Shown here: one piece after another, positions 23,104 through 34,281 of the stretch
Layout of the letters: the number at the start of each line of letters is the position of its first letter
Numbering within the stretch: position 1 is the first letter of the stretch
Assembly: GCA_025093985.1 (NCBI GenBank)
Contig: JACAAK010000004.1
Span: 2,914,001 to 2,978,000 of the forward strand
Source: Calvatia gigantea
Taxonomy: Eukaryota; Basidiomycota; Agaricomycetes; Agaricales; Lycoperdaceae
Reading direction: 5' to 3'
DNA: 64,000 nucleotides
Translations under genes and position numbers: made by a program
The notes under the pieces: model-generated
Seen by the model: the letters and a program-made list of their open reading frames with translations, nothing else
Databases searched by the model: none
What the model was told of the DNA's origin: nothing

Positions 23104-23270
23104 AAAACGTACCTGATTACCTTTCTAACGGGGATCTAAACCCAAGCTATCCCCAACATGGTGTTTCCATTCAGTTCGCAGGAATTAAAGAGGGTAAAAG
23201 AGGAATCACTAGTGGAGCGAGCGGGGTCTTCCTTGCTCGAATAGAGCCTAATAAAACCGGCGTTTTTCGC

Positions 23271-23280
23271 ATATATATAT
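23271..23280 (+). promoter_or_regulatory. TATA-like element
   Basis: An AT run (atatatatat) 65 bp before the start at 23345, followed by a C/T-rich leader. Position fits a core promoter for the downstream gene. Confidence 0.45.
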
Positions 23281-23344
23281 TTCGGGGGGCCACCATCCTC
23301 TCCACCCTTTTGCCCTCTCTTCTCAAAAGAAAAAAACCGCTATT

Positions 23345-24362
23345 ATGACTTCTGAGACATCATCTAGCAAGGTGAATGTCTACGCCAGCCCCGCAATGGC
23401 GGATGTTAACCATTCATAGGTGATTCCACAAGGATACACCTTCATGAGCCCAGAGCTTTTTGTCTCTGAAAAAGCAAAGGAAATAATTGACGACCTCCTC
23501 AAAAAATCAGAAAACCGCAACCCGGACGTGTTCGACATGTACATCTATAACGGTGAGTTGGCGATGACCTTCTCTCTTGTACCTACCCCGATTCAACTGG
23601 GCAGATTATTACCCGTATGCGATACATAACCTCATTGAATCCACACTTGCCGCTGTAAAGTCCAAAGTCACAAAGAAAAACTGGGTCGAGGCATTCTACG
23701 CAATCGAAGCCTTGACTCTTTTCTTCGACTTCGAATCTGCTTGGACCAGTAAGTTCTTTCGTTTTCAAAGAAACAACATCCGTTTGAATTCTTTTCTCGT
23801 GCTAGTGTGTGATGACGGCGATCTCACAAAAAGCACCAACAAACTCTACGGCGCTCTCCTCCTCGAAGTCCTCAAAGGCCTCAAAAGCACAGATCAACTC
23901 TCCCCAAAGATCTTTCCCAACCTTGAAACTGTCCTTCGTGTTGCTCATACCTTCGGTGGACAGATGGAAGGCATATCTTGCAAATCTGAATACAAAACTG
24001 CCTGCAAAGCCATAGCCCATGAGCTCTTCAAGAATACGACCGCGGCAGACCGCGCGTTGTATGAAGCTCGAGTTCGGGAGTTTGTGGAGGGTATTGATGA
24101 TGCTGAGGTGAAGGAAGATATGCTTGAGGGGGCCGAGGAGTACCTGAAGGAGATGAAGGAGGAGAAAGTTCCTTGGTATGCGAAAGGGAAGGCCGGGAAG
24201 AGCGAGATCAAGAACACCGGGCTAACGAGGGTCTGGAATGAGTATAGGGGGCAGGCGCCGGCCGTGCCCTTCAGAGGCCCGCCAGAGTGGGATTTAACCA
24301 AGTGGACAGAGGAGGACAAGAAGCCATTCTCGTTTGATAATATGGACGACGAGTGGGATTGA
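23345..24362 (+). CDS. Conserved protein of unknown function
   Basis: I do not recognise a named domain. Exon 1 is MTSETSSSK; a 47-nt intron (23372-23418) leads to VIPQGYTFMSPELFVSEKAK and RNPDVFDMYIYN; further exons read YYPYAIHNLIESTLAAVKSK, NWVEAFYAIEALTLFFDFES, LYGALLLEVLKGLKS, then a long last exon with AHTFGGQMEGISCKSEYKTA, a highly charged helical stretch (VREFVEGIDDAEVKEDMLEG) and a C-terminus FSFDNMDDEWD. The protein is about 290 residues, soluble, mostly helical by composition, with no signal peptide or membrane segment. Codon pattern and clean introns show it is a real gene. The acidic end resembles tails that bind basic partners, but that is inference. Confidence 0.8.
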
Positions 24363-24479
24363 AGTCATAACAGTGGCTTGCCATTTCCCCAGGTCTTGAT
24401 GTAGTTGTTTGTCGCATTTCTGTGCAGATATAGATAGGTATATTTAGATCCAATCAAACAGCTACCAGTATGGTGAAAA

Positions 24480-25967
24480 TCAGTTATAAGTCACAGCCAA
24501 ACGACCGACGATGTAATCGCCAGCGTTGACGGGAGGGTATTTGGGCCTATCACCACAGTTTGGTAGACACGCAATATTCGCGCCGAAGTTCGGGTTGCAA
24601 AAGAATGCTATAGATTGACGGGTAGGGGTCACCGTTTCATCGGGGCTGACTTGTTTCGCGGGTGGAGCCACGACGCGGTGGAGAGTCGAGCGGAGTACAT
24701 CGTTGCTCCAACGCGCTAGAAGATCTCCTACGTTCACCACAATGGTACCTTCCTAGGTAGTTTGGGAGAGGAGAATTAAAGCAACGTTGGCTACAAAGGA
24801 GAGGGACGCACGATAGGTGTAGCAGGAATAAATTGACCTGTGTGAGGATTCTGGACCTCCAAACCTCCAACCTGGCCAGAACGGTTGAATTGGACTCGAG
24901 ACGTGTTACAATGCCTAGCCTAAATGACCTACCGAATCTTGAAAGAGCAAGGTCAGCGTCCCGTAATCTGGTAAACGGGGGGCCGTCAATGGATAGAAAA
25001 ATAAGAGTTTCATCGTTCACGAACCGCTATGAGCACCAGCACGGGCTTGTCCTTCACCCTCTAATATCGCTCTCTTCACAGGGGGATAAGACAGGAGTCG
25101 CAAGTTATGGCATTGTTCGTTAATTTTATCATCAAAAAACCGTTCCCCGAGATTCAATCCCAGAGCGATCGACCGCATGACGCCGACGTGGAGGTTGTGG
25201 CATGTCTTTTCAGACAGAGATTAGCATCACCGGTATGTCGGAGTTCAAGGACGGGAGCGTGATGCATTTATATCTCTATACACACCTTGTAGAAATCCAA
25301 CATGGTGGTCTTGAAACCAGGAGCGTCAGCCTCGTGAGGCCACATATTTCTCCATTCACTATCCCAGTCCCTCCCGATCTCGATAGACTCCTTGAAATCA
25401 GGGGCTTTGGTTCGGAGAGCAGCAATTTCATTGGGATCTTTTGATTGGGTCACCCGTTCGCGACCAACCTTGACGTAACCGCGATTTGAACGTGGATCTT
25501 CCCAAGCGAGTGTAGACTGGACGACGAAAGACGATGATCGGCCTCGTGCTGAGTGAATAAACGAAGCGGGATGATGAACGCACTTTGACCTCGGCCGGCA
25601 GTCGGAAGAATTCTGCACTCTACAGGTATACAATGTTCAACACCAAGAGAATCTGTGAATGGGGGAATACTGACTTTCCGGAAAGTGTTCCGGATGATGT
25701 CTGCACAGTTTCTGATATTGCAAATGGGTTACAGACCAGAGATGAGATGGACACCTACCAGGAGATATCCCGTGACTCTTGAGGTAAATGAAACCGCTCT
25801 CTCTAAAAGCGGTCACAATTTCTTCTGCCGTCTGTTGTTTTGCCGTGGGCCCAGCTTCCGATTGGAACTTGGAGAAGTCGATAACGGGTATTTTGAAGGA
25901 ACTACTTGAGGAGGCTACTGGTTGCAAGGCCACGCCTCGCAATCAGAGACCTGTGGGCGAAGATCAT
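24480..25967 (-). CDS. 2-oxoglutarate/Fe(II) dioxygenase (isopenicillin-N-synthase-like), 5' end frame problem
   Basis: Non-heme iron oxygenase that couples 2-oxoglutarate decarboxylation to oxidation of a small molecule. The N-terminal DIOX_N part reads FKIPVIDFSKFQSEAGPTAK and ESGFIYLKSHGIS; the middle has KLAWEDPRSNRGYVKVGRER; the catalytic jelly roll has LRLLSYPPV, the iron-binding pair in AHSDYGTLTLLFQD, VNVGDLLARWSNDVLRSTLH with the distal His, and the 2-oxoglutarate Arg in RQSIAFFCNP. It ends GDYIVGRLAVTYN. The only sensible ATG (25967) begins MIFAHRSLIARRGLATSS, a strong mitochondrial presequence, but in a frame one base off from the rest; a single-base indel at about 25915-25945 or an unseen splice would join them. 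Substrate is unknown; secondary metabolism is possible, but no biosynthetic cluster surrounds it. Confidence 0.85.
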
Positions 25968-26696
25968 CGTAGGTGTCGTGGTGCAAGGTGCAAGGTTGAG
26001 CGGGACAAAGGACGTAATGGTCCCAGTGTGCTGATAAGACCCTGTGAACTACCTGTGTATCTCACAAGTGTCAATGAAAGCCCGGATCAACGGACGCGCT
26101 GAGGATACATACATAGCCAGAGGCAGCCCAGACAGAAACCCCATCCGACGCGCAACCACGTTGTGTGTCTGTCACGCACAAGATGCACGCTATGCGATCG
26201 TACTGGCTGTTGGTTGTCAAATCCTCCCAAAAGTGGTCCGGCAACATTTGTATATAATAACCAATGGCCTGCAAGTGTTCGCTTCCAGTTGCACCGACTC
26301 CTGAAACGCCCCCCTCACCCACTGCCCTAGGATGTCAAAGATGAGCAGGCAATATCTCTCCACAAATTTTGTCGTCCAAGCCCACATTCTGACGGTTTCA
26401 AGTAGCTCTACTCCATCCTACTCCTTCCACGGGTCGAACTCAAGCCATTCTAAAGATAGCGGGTAGGTGAGGGGTCAGTGGCACCCTTCTCATCGTATTG
26501 ATGTGTTGTTTAGACAGGGAGGACGTACCTACCATGTCCCTAATTACGCCACCAGGTATGTCCCCTTTTGCTCCTTCACTTTGCAATTTCACGACACAGT
26601 AGGTTTTTCAGTTACGCGAACGAGAAGTCCCATCTTATTTCTGTGACCTTTGACGAGGATAAAGGTGCCAAAAAGACAATAATTTCCATCGTTTTC
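25968..26696. other. Divergent intergenic region
   Basis: About 730 bp between the oxygenase and the Cys-repeat membrane protein. The right part (26501-26696) may hold 5' coding sequence of the latter: ATGs at 26501 and 26534 and a donor-like gtatgt at 26556 are present but could not be joined in frame. The left part has no supported feature. Confidence 0.5.
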
Positions 26697-27634
26697 ATGT
26701 TCCTCCTGCTTCTCGGTTCTTCCGTCCATGTCTTCATGCGAGGCCTCGAAAAAAGTTTCCTGGTTTTCCGAACCCCCGGTGCCGTCGAGCAGTCAGAGCC
26801 GGTAGAGTCACCTGTCCGGCTTGGAGACGCCGTGCATCCGCCAACAGTTGTATCCACAGAGAACGTCGAGGACAATTGGATGGGTCGCGTAAACGACGAA
26901 CTAACTGTGGGCGATGAGGTAGGATATTCCGGTGGCGAAACCACGACAGACTCGGGTTTATATTGGGATGAGCTGAGAGCCAGTCCCCATTGTCTTGCAT
27001 ATGGCACACGGAAGTATACTGCGCGCCTGCGGAACGTGTCCTTCTGGGTAAACCGTACTCGAGCCTGCATGGAGACCCCAATCCAGGTCAATGGTCTCAT
27101 TATACCATCGCCTGATGAGTGCGACACCCCTGTGAGTTCTATAATTTAGCACTGACGTCGAATGAAAGCTAAACTGAATATAGTGGCTTTTTGGTGGCAT
27201 CAGAGGCCACTGGAACGTCAGCTTCAGGGAGACCGATTGTAGCCCTGTCTGGGGGAAATTCGCGAACAAGGTGACGACATCGCTTTGATCAAGGCACAGC
27301 GAACTGAAAGCTAAATGTATTAGGGTTGCGTCAAGAAAGGCTCTCATAAACGGGTATGTTGCCGTATACTCATTCATGTCACATAGGCATACCCTAACTA
27401 CGAACGCAGCTTTTCCGTTCGAGGTTGTGGAACATCAAGAAAGGAGAAGACAGGATGTTGCTCTGTGAAACAGCACCAGCCCAGCTGTTAGGCAGCCACC
27501 GTCTTAAGCCAGACTTCTGTAAAGATCGGGTAGGTCATACAAACCTTACTTATAATCATCTAACATCACCAATGTATTTGAAGGGGGTCTGGGGTACTTA
27601 CGGGTTTTGGACTGTTGAAGATATGAAATGCTGA
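26697..27634 (+). CDS. Membrane-anchored protein with tandem Cys-rich modules
   Basis: The N-terminus MFLLLLGSSVHVFMRG is a signal anchor or signal peptide; the frame is open upstream (KKTIISIVF), so the true start may lie in an earlier exon. A Thr/Glu-rich spacer follows. Then come two related modules. Module 1: HCLAYGTRKYTARLRNVS, RACMETPIQVNG, SPDECDTP, WLFGGIRGHWNVSF. Module 2: RLFRSRLWNIKKGEDRMLLC, ETAPAQLLGS, PDFCKDR, GVWGTYGFWTVEDMKC. Each has a Tyr/Arg-rich start, a Cys followed by E-T-x-P or E-T-A-P, a DxC and a G-x-W-G-x-[WF]-x-V end. At least four introns fit GT..AG. I recall similar proteins in other mushroom genomes without a known function; this recollection is not a database result. 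An extracellular, disulfide-bonded role is inferred. Confidence 0.75.
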
Positions 27635-27724
27635 TCGTACAGTCTCTCCGACAATGACGAATTGTCAAACACCATATATTACATTGATTGGCTAGATGAA
27701 TCGACGTCGGAGAGGCATCCCCGT

Positions 27725-30110
27725 TTACCCTACCGTAGCTGGGGAACGGAGACGACGGAACACAGATGTCAACGTCTTTCCGCCATTCGGTCCCCACCTA
27801 AATTATAGTTAGACTGACCGTCCATCACTAGGACTAATGAAATACGCACTCTCCCGCAGCGATTTCTTGACAGCAGTGCTCGAACTCCTCTGACACGGAC
27901 ACTTCTTCCCACTTCTCGATGACGTAGTCCTAGAGAGCATTTGTATGTATCATTCTGCGCAGTATTCTAAGCTCAGATACTTACCTGTACCAACGTGTGA
28001 AGCTCCTCCCATGTAGTTGTCGCCAGCAAGAGCGCAAAACTGGATTGCGGTGATATGGTGGTCATCATGTGTTCTAAAGCCAAATTGGCGAGCCCGGGCA
28101 TGCCATAACGGTGAGCAACCTGGTACATTGACAACGCAGAAGCCGGGGGAGGCGCAGGCGTTGGGTGTGGGTGTGGATCTGGGGTCGAGATATGGGCTGG
28201 CTGCTGCTGCCTAGATGTGCGAGGGGAGATGGGATAATGTTTAGATGGTGCCACGTAACGGCTTGCAGATAGTGGGACTGGTTCAGGTTTTGATCTTGCA
28301 CTATTCGAGCCGCTAATAGGTACGGGAAGCGTGCCCGTGCTTGCAGGGGGTCGACGGCTAGTTTGGCGCGGAGAAGAACCAAGGGGAACTTTGGTCACCG
28401 AACCACCACTGGAGGTTGTACTGAGAATGGGAGCTATCGTGGACTGCTGAAAGGCCTCGGATGTTCCACCGGTCGACCTGCTGGCAACAGCACTTGGTGC
28501 GGCAAGGCTTTCGGCACTCGTCGCACTTTTGCCGTCAGTCAGAGTTTCATCACCATGACCACTTTTGTGGAACGTCTTCCAGTCCCACTCGCCATCACTA
28601 GACGCCAACCACCTAGCATTCCAGCCTCCACCAACACCTTCAACTGCGGCCCTTGGATCATCACGATCCTTCAACCGGAGCCAGTTCGCATAACAGAACT
28701 TCAGGAGCCAATACATAGTCTCGAAGTCTGCTTCTTCTACGACCACAGTATAAATTTTTCTTTCCCCAGCCGCAGGTTCAGTGCCTTCCGAGAAAGCTGA
28801 GGACAACATAGTTGCGAAGTATTCCGACCTTCTGGTCAAGATATCAGAATGCGCGTAGATAATCCTTTTGCGGGCTACAGTGGTCTGAGAGAAGACGGAA
28901 TGAGAAGAATTTGAGGAAGAGGATCGACGATGAGTTTCGGAATCGAGTTCGGGACTGTCTGGAACCGCGTTAGCGTGCGCTTCGGGATTGAGCTTCTCCA
29001 AGCAGACAAAGCGAACGTCCCCGGTATCTGACGAACCATAAGCCCAACTTCAGGGCAAAGAGAGATCGAAACCCACTGGGATTATCAAGGGAAGCTTCGA
29101 GACCATCCAATAAATCTCTGGGCACATATGCGACTGAAGGCTGCTCCGGTACGGAAGGGCCAGCAGGAGAATGGATTTGTACGCATATAGTGAATGAATC
29201 TGTTTCTTGGATCCTCGGGTTCTGCAACAATTCGGTTAAGGACGGGAAAGGGCATTCTGCTCGACCTTATCAGCAACAGAGCAAGGATATCGAACAACAA
29301 AACAAACCCCAGACTTCACTCTCCTGCCGAAACACCCAATCGTGTTGCCAGAATTGCCAAACCCAATCAGCTCGAACGCCCCTCTCGCCAACTCTGGTGT
29401 CTTGATATCGTATAGCCGCCATCATAGACGCAGGCATTTCGTAGTCTCCCTGGGCGAAGTCCATCATAAGCGATGTCACGTACAACGAGAGCGTTTGGCG
29501 AGGCGCGCTCAACGTCTCCTCGCTGTGTAGCGTGTTGGCTACCAAGTGTGTTAGCTTCATACTGTCCATAGATATGGGGCTCATAAACCTATTTCAAGCT
29601 TGAATTTATCTCCCATGATCGGCGACTGCTTGAGAATCTCGAATTCTTCAATCTGATTTTGGCCAGTAGTAGTGCTTTGTCCATCTCCTTCAATAAAGTC
29701 CCGGAGCCTCTGTACATCTCGAACAGTCCACTCCAGGCCCTGTCGTGCGTCCTGTAGGCCTAGCCCTACATACCAGAAAGAAATTTGTAACGTACCGTGA
29801 AAGACCATTGCCGGGGCGTTGTTTCTCCTCCAAGAGCCGAAGATGTATACCTCGTCCCAATACCCCCAGGCGACTTCCAAATCAGGGACGTCCCACTCGA
29901 ACTTGCAACCGAGCTTACAGATCTCGGAGGCTCCCAACTTGTTTGCAGATGGCTTGAACCTGCAGTGCTAGAAGTCTGAGATTGCATAGAGGATTGCGAC
30001 GTCCTGTGTGGGTATGAACGGGACCAAGGCCATTCGGATCGGGCGATGGGGGGTAAGCGTACTGGAGACGATGAGAACGGTGATGCGGGCTGTCGTTGTT
30101 GATCAGACAT
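27725..30110 (-). CDS. BTB/POZ domain protein
   Basis: Probable protein-protein adaptor, possibly for Cullin-3 ligases. The N-terminus MSDQQRQPASPFSSSPVRL is Ser/Pro-rich. It is followed by a beta-rich region similar to the MATH-like front of other basidiomycete BTB proteins (KLGASEICKLGCKFEWDVPD, FGSWRRNNAPAMVFHGTL, VSFW-like FWYVGLGLQ). The BTB core (about 29000-28650) has TGDVRFVC, IIYAHSDILTRRSEYFATML, SSAFSEG and ETMYWLLKFCYANWL, then a disordered Ser-rich insert, and a BACK-like end SMYQVAHRYGMPGLANLALE, EELHTLVQDYVIEKWEE. Two small 3' exons finish with EIAAGEWGPNGGKTLTSVF and SPATVG. Between the first part and KLGASE the frame changes; a 41-nt intron with donor gtcgca (ending 29959) would fit, otherwise there is an indel. 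Confidence 0.85.
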
Positions 30111-30330
30111 CGTGCGTTCCCAACGTCAGCTAGTTAGGGTAGAAGGTTGAGAAGACGATACGAGTTACGAGCTGTTTCAACATATTGTCACAGTTGCCGT
30201 CTGGCGTCTAACGTATAGAATGATCGACCCTGGATATACAATTTCGGGCGGGCTAAACAACGTACGAAACATCGCAGAAACAAAAGTTGATGCACGCTAT
30301 TTAATCTATAGACAGACACATGCTGGACTT

Positions 30331-32430
30331 TTAGTAATTCTCCCAATGAATATCAGGCAAAACAGCACGCATCACTGTCAATTGTCAGCGGTCACGAAAG
30401 CGCAACCTCGGCCAAGGGGCATACCTTCCCAATGATGGAGACCTTGCTTTTTTTGGAGGTCTCCGAGAGGATTGTGCTTGTCTGTGAGAAGATATCTCTT
30501 TACTTCTTCTGGGTCATGAGCACGGACAAGGTCCAAGTTGACCTCGCGCGTTTCTAAACTCTGGAAAACAAACTTCCGGAGGTGAGAGCCCAGGTAATCC
30601 GAACGCTTGGGTCTACGGAAGGTCAAGGGCGCTTCTGAAATCGTGCAGAAAAAGACCTGCAGAAGTCAGGCATACCGTGATCATGCAAATCTTCAGAAAC
30701 TCACAATATTGATAAATTCCGTGTCATACTTTCCCTCTTCTAAAGTGTCCATCCAGTCATGGAAGCCTCGACACTGTTTGAAGCTCTGCTCAAGGGTGTG
30801 TAAGACCATCTTTGAAGATGGGGAGGTGACGACTCCGGCGAAGTTCTAACGAGATTCAGCGACCTTTGTAGCTTCCGTACCATGTGGAACACTCACCACC
30901 ACAACAACTCCATCAGCCCGCATGATTGTCTTCAGGCTATCCCAGAATTCCACGGTGAAGATATGTTCCGGCACACCTCCTCCGGAGAAGCAGTCGTGCA
31001 CGACAATGTCGTACAGTCTCTTCTCATCCCCAGCTTGAATCTTTTGACTCCTTTGTTCGACCCATCCACGGGCGTCTTGAAGGAAGACGTTGCCCGGTCC
31101 TGGGTCTGGTAGCCCAAACCAAGTCCGGGCGGCATCATACACTGCAGGATCAATCTCTACGATAGTCGTGTTTAGGCCATGCCGCATGAGGGAAGTAGCA
31201 GAGAGACCAGTTCCTAAGCCACTAAGAATCACGTTATTTGTGCACATAGAATACGTTACGAACTAGGACATACATTGCCAGTGCATCCTGCCAGTTCCCG
31301 ATTTTCCCGGTTCTCCCAGCCTCTGTGCTATTAACCAACCTTGCGGCCTCCTGCAGAACAAAAGTGCTGTATACTGTATCGCCCAACTTTGTCCCATACG
31401 AGTCGACAAGGAGTGGTTCATCATCCAAGGCCACAGCCCTATCCCTCATCCAGACTCCTCCGAGCAGCGAATGGTCTGCACGCAAGTATCTCGCAGAATG
31501 CATGGGATCTTCTTCACCATTGAGCGGAGGTAACGTCTCGCCGACTACAACGAGGCCTGTGACAGATTGAATGACTGAGTGAATTTGGAGTTTGCCTGAT
31601 GGGTGGGTGAAAGTTTCTTGCAGAGGATGGGGAAGAACTGGACTGGCTAATTGTGGGCTGATGGTATACCAGAAGGCGCCAAAGGCGACAAGGACGGTTG
31701 CTTTAATTTGGCCGGGGGAAAGGGAAGAATTTGAAGCCTTGGTCTTCTTCTTTGATTTAACCGGGTCGGAAGAAAAATTGATGTTCATGATAAAAGCAGC
31801 GAATGCTGCTCCCGCAAGTCCAAGATACTGCGCGAACCGAGTGAGCAGGGCTACTTTGAATGGGGGGCAAACTCACGATTTCGCTCTCGGAAACCCCCTT
31901 CAGATAGGAAACGTGAGGCCACACTGTCTGCGCCAAAATTTTCGTAACGAGGTAAGTAGTTCCTGCCCCAAGCAGTCTACGTTGGAGAGCGGGTTCTACA
32001 TTGGCGGATACAGACTGCGGGTTTCCTCCTCAGCACCATAAGAGCAACGACCCTGAACAAACACACGTACATGGGACACAAGTTTCGTGAAAGTGAATGT
32101 CAAGGGAGCCACGACGATAACATGGGCAAGTGCGGGACCCAACATGGGCCACTTTTGCCTTCCTCCCCATACCGCCATCCAGTACGAAGCATTGGGCGCA
32201 ATTGACAACAACAATCCAGCCGTCAACCAATCCCGGCCCTTCCTTACGCCCAGGGGTTTGAGCACCGAAACCAGTGTAGCCACGGACACGACAACATTGA
32301 GGGAATATGAAGTCAAGTAGGAACCATATAACGGGTTGAGCGTGCGTTGCTGCGCCAATAAGACAAGTGAGAGTGGAACGAACGTTGTGATGGTGTTGAG
32401 AATGGGTCCCGGAGCAAGTATCGCGGCCAT
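30331..32430 (-). CDS. Membrane-bound spermidine-synthase-like protein
   Basis: An N-terminal membrane region is fused to a spermidine-synthase/methyltransferase fold. Membrane part: MAAILAPGPILNTITTFVPL, YSLNVVVSVATLVSVLKPL, TAGLLLSIAPNASYWMAVWG, LAHVIVVAPLTFTF, and later [16 protein letters not shown] and TVLVAFGAFWYTISPQL. Soluble part: ARYLRADHSLLGGVWM, ILSGLGTGLSATSLMRHGL, TTIVEIDPAVYDAART (Rossmann glycine loop and acidic nucleotide-binding residues), DIVVHDCFSGGGVPEHIFTV, and a last exon VMRAVLPDIHWENY. Similar fungal proteins are common, but whether they make polyamines is unproven; a true aminopropyltransferase would need the decarboxylated-AdoMet site. The start at 32430 is the first ATG and opens directly into the membrane segments. 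Several introns. Confidence 0.87.
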
Positions 32431-32983
32431 GATGGACGGGTTTGATCCCCGTTTTCAGCTAACGAGCATGCAGTAAGTATTGAGCAATGGGTGCACCGCA
32501 AGCAAGGAGTGAAGGAAGAATGGTCGGCTAGCAATTGCCAGCGAGCACATCATCACTGTGCCACGCCAACAAAAATCCCAGCCAGTTTCTCCGTCACACC
32601 ATATTCCGCCTGTTCAGTGGATTTGCATCAATTCCTGTATCTACGACGACCACTTCAGGTCGCAAACCCGGCTACAGTTCATATCTGTTACAGTGTTCTT
32701 TAAGCCCTTTGCTACAACCATGGCCAAAGGGGTTTGTCGACTTTACTTCTTCGACTTCGAAAGAACCAAGTGACAGAAACATGACCTGCCCAAATCAGCT
32801 TGTAGTCGTCTTAATCCCGAAAGTTGACGTCAAGTGTTCAAACATTTACCTGCTGACAGTAAATGATCTGAAAACGGGAGGGATCGGGAGCCCCCCAGAG
32901 GGAGAACCACTGCGGACTGTCAAGGTCGATTGTACGGGTCAATCAGGTAAATGTGGAGTAACTAGATAGTTGCACTACTAAAA
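32431..32983. other. Intergenic region
   Basis: 553 bp between the spermidine-synthase-like start and the THYN1 stop (both minus strand); must hold the former's promoter. Plus-strand open frames here (for example 32535-32969) lack any conserved look and are not called. Confidence 0.5.
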
Positions 32984-34281
32984 TTAATTCGCTACCTTTC
33001 GCCGGCTGGAACGGCGTGGTGGGTCTGCGTAGTTGGTATTGTCATTAACTGGGATCTTTCTCTTTCGTGCGTGGATTTTGCTTGATTCTATTTCTTTTGA
33101 GTTCGTCAATCCTTCCCCATCTTCGGCACCATCGTGTGGGAGGGAACTCAATGAGGATTCTTCGCCCTGGTCCCCATCCGCAGCTCCTGTCTTCTTCCTC
33201 TTGCGAACCACTTTTGCCGTCGCTTTGGAAAGGGTGGCATTAGCCCTGGCAGCAGGCTTTACGAGTTTCTTTCGAGGTTTCAAATCCATTTCCTCCCAGC
33301 CACCGTTTTTAGCGAGGAGGTGGATTGTTTCCCATGCTCTCTGCTCGACTCTTTGGACACTGAGACGTCCTCTACTCACTAAATGCATGGCTAAGTGGGA
33401 ATAAGTCGGATAACCAAATATTAATACAAACCAGTGAACATACCTCGGATAGCTTGAACACCATCTTCGCCGATGTACCCAATTTCCTCGAAAGGCTTGT
33501 CCGTGGCCGAATCGGCAATACAACGAAGCAGAGCCAAAGGAATAAAATGCTTTGCGCGAGCGGTGAACTTCAAGTCCACCATGAACCATCTTGGATTGTC
33601 CTTTTCTGATTTCTGACACAAGAATAGTTGTTGCTATGAGCTCGCAGCCAGTTCTAAAGGAACCTTACACTGTCGTAATATGGATGTGATCTGTGCATGT
33701 GTTAGTGGGTCAAGTACGGTCGTGTCAATTACATACTCATCCCAGGCTGTGTCTGTTTGTCGTAGATGAGTATTTCGAAGCGGGCGGAACTTCACGGGCT
33801 CACAATCTGGATAGGCTGTTTGGACAACCTAGGAGGCGCATGGTGCGCAGCACATCGGAAGGTTGTAAAAGTCACATACCTCGGCGAATGCAGCGATTCC
33901 TAGGAAAAGTATAGTTGGACTGACGTCGCTACCAAAACAGCTCGACTCAAGTACACACCTGGGTTCTTGCAGTTAGAATGGTAAAACACAGCCTACAGGC
34001 TTAGAATGAGAGGAGGTATCACAGCAAGGCACATTGCGACGGCCTCGGATTTTGTCACCTTTTCTCCAACTTGCATTTCTTTCATCAGATTCCTTGCCTC
34101 ATAATTGCGAACACCTTCCCAGGGTGAGATTTTGACGCGTTCAAAGTCATCCACGCTGAACTGCCTCCGGTCAGTCGGGGCGGTTATAGAAAAGTGGCAA
34201 AACTCTAGCTACTCTGACATCCTTTCCCTTGACAATGCGAGAGTCAGGCTCTGCTTTGAGCAACCAATATTTCGTAGACAT
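32984..34281 (-). CDS. THYN1: EVE-domain protein, THYN1 homologue
   Basis: EVE domains belong to the PUA-like superfamily and bind modified bases in nucleic acids; THYN1 is a nuclear protein of poorly known role. It starts MSTKYWLLKAEPDSRIVKGK, the EVE opening (YWLLKAEPxS). Then ISPWEGVRNYEARNLMKEM, EKVLFYHSNCKNPGIAAFAE, KSEKDNPRWFMVDLKF, HFIPLALLRCI and LVSRGRLSVQRVEQRAWETI complete the domain. The second half is a long basic tail with probable nuclear signals: KPRKKLVKPAARANAT, VVRKRKKTGAADG, KIHARKRKIPV, PPRRSSRRKVAN. The tail is unusual next to compact THYN1. Start at 34281 is the first ATG that gives the domain opening. Exons are small and split by several introns. Confidence 0.92.

Noticed and set aside
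26071..26322. Minus-strand ORF of 83 codons upstream of the oxygenase
   Set aside because: No recognisable domain and no splice link to the oxygenase; overlaps an equally long plus-strand ORF.
32535..32969. Overlapping plus-strand ORFs
   Set aside because: Two frames overlap with no conserved motif; probably chance in a promoter region.
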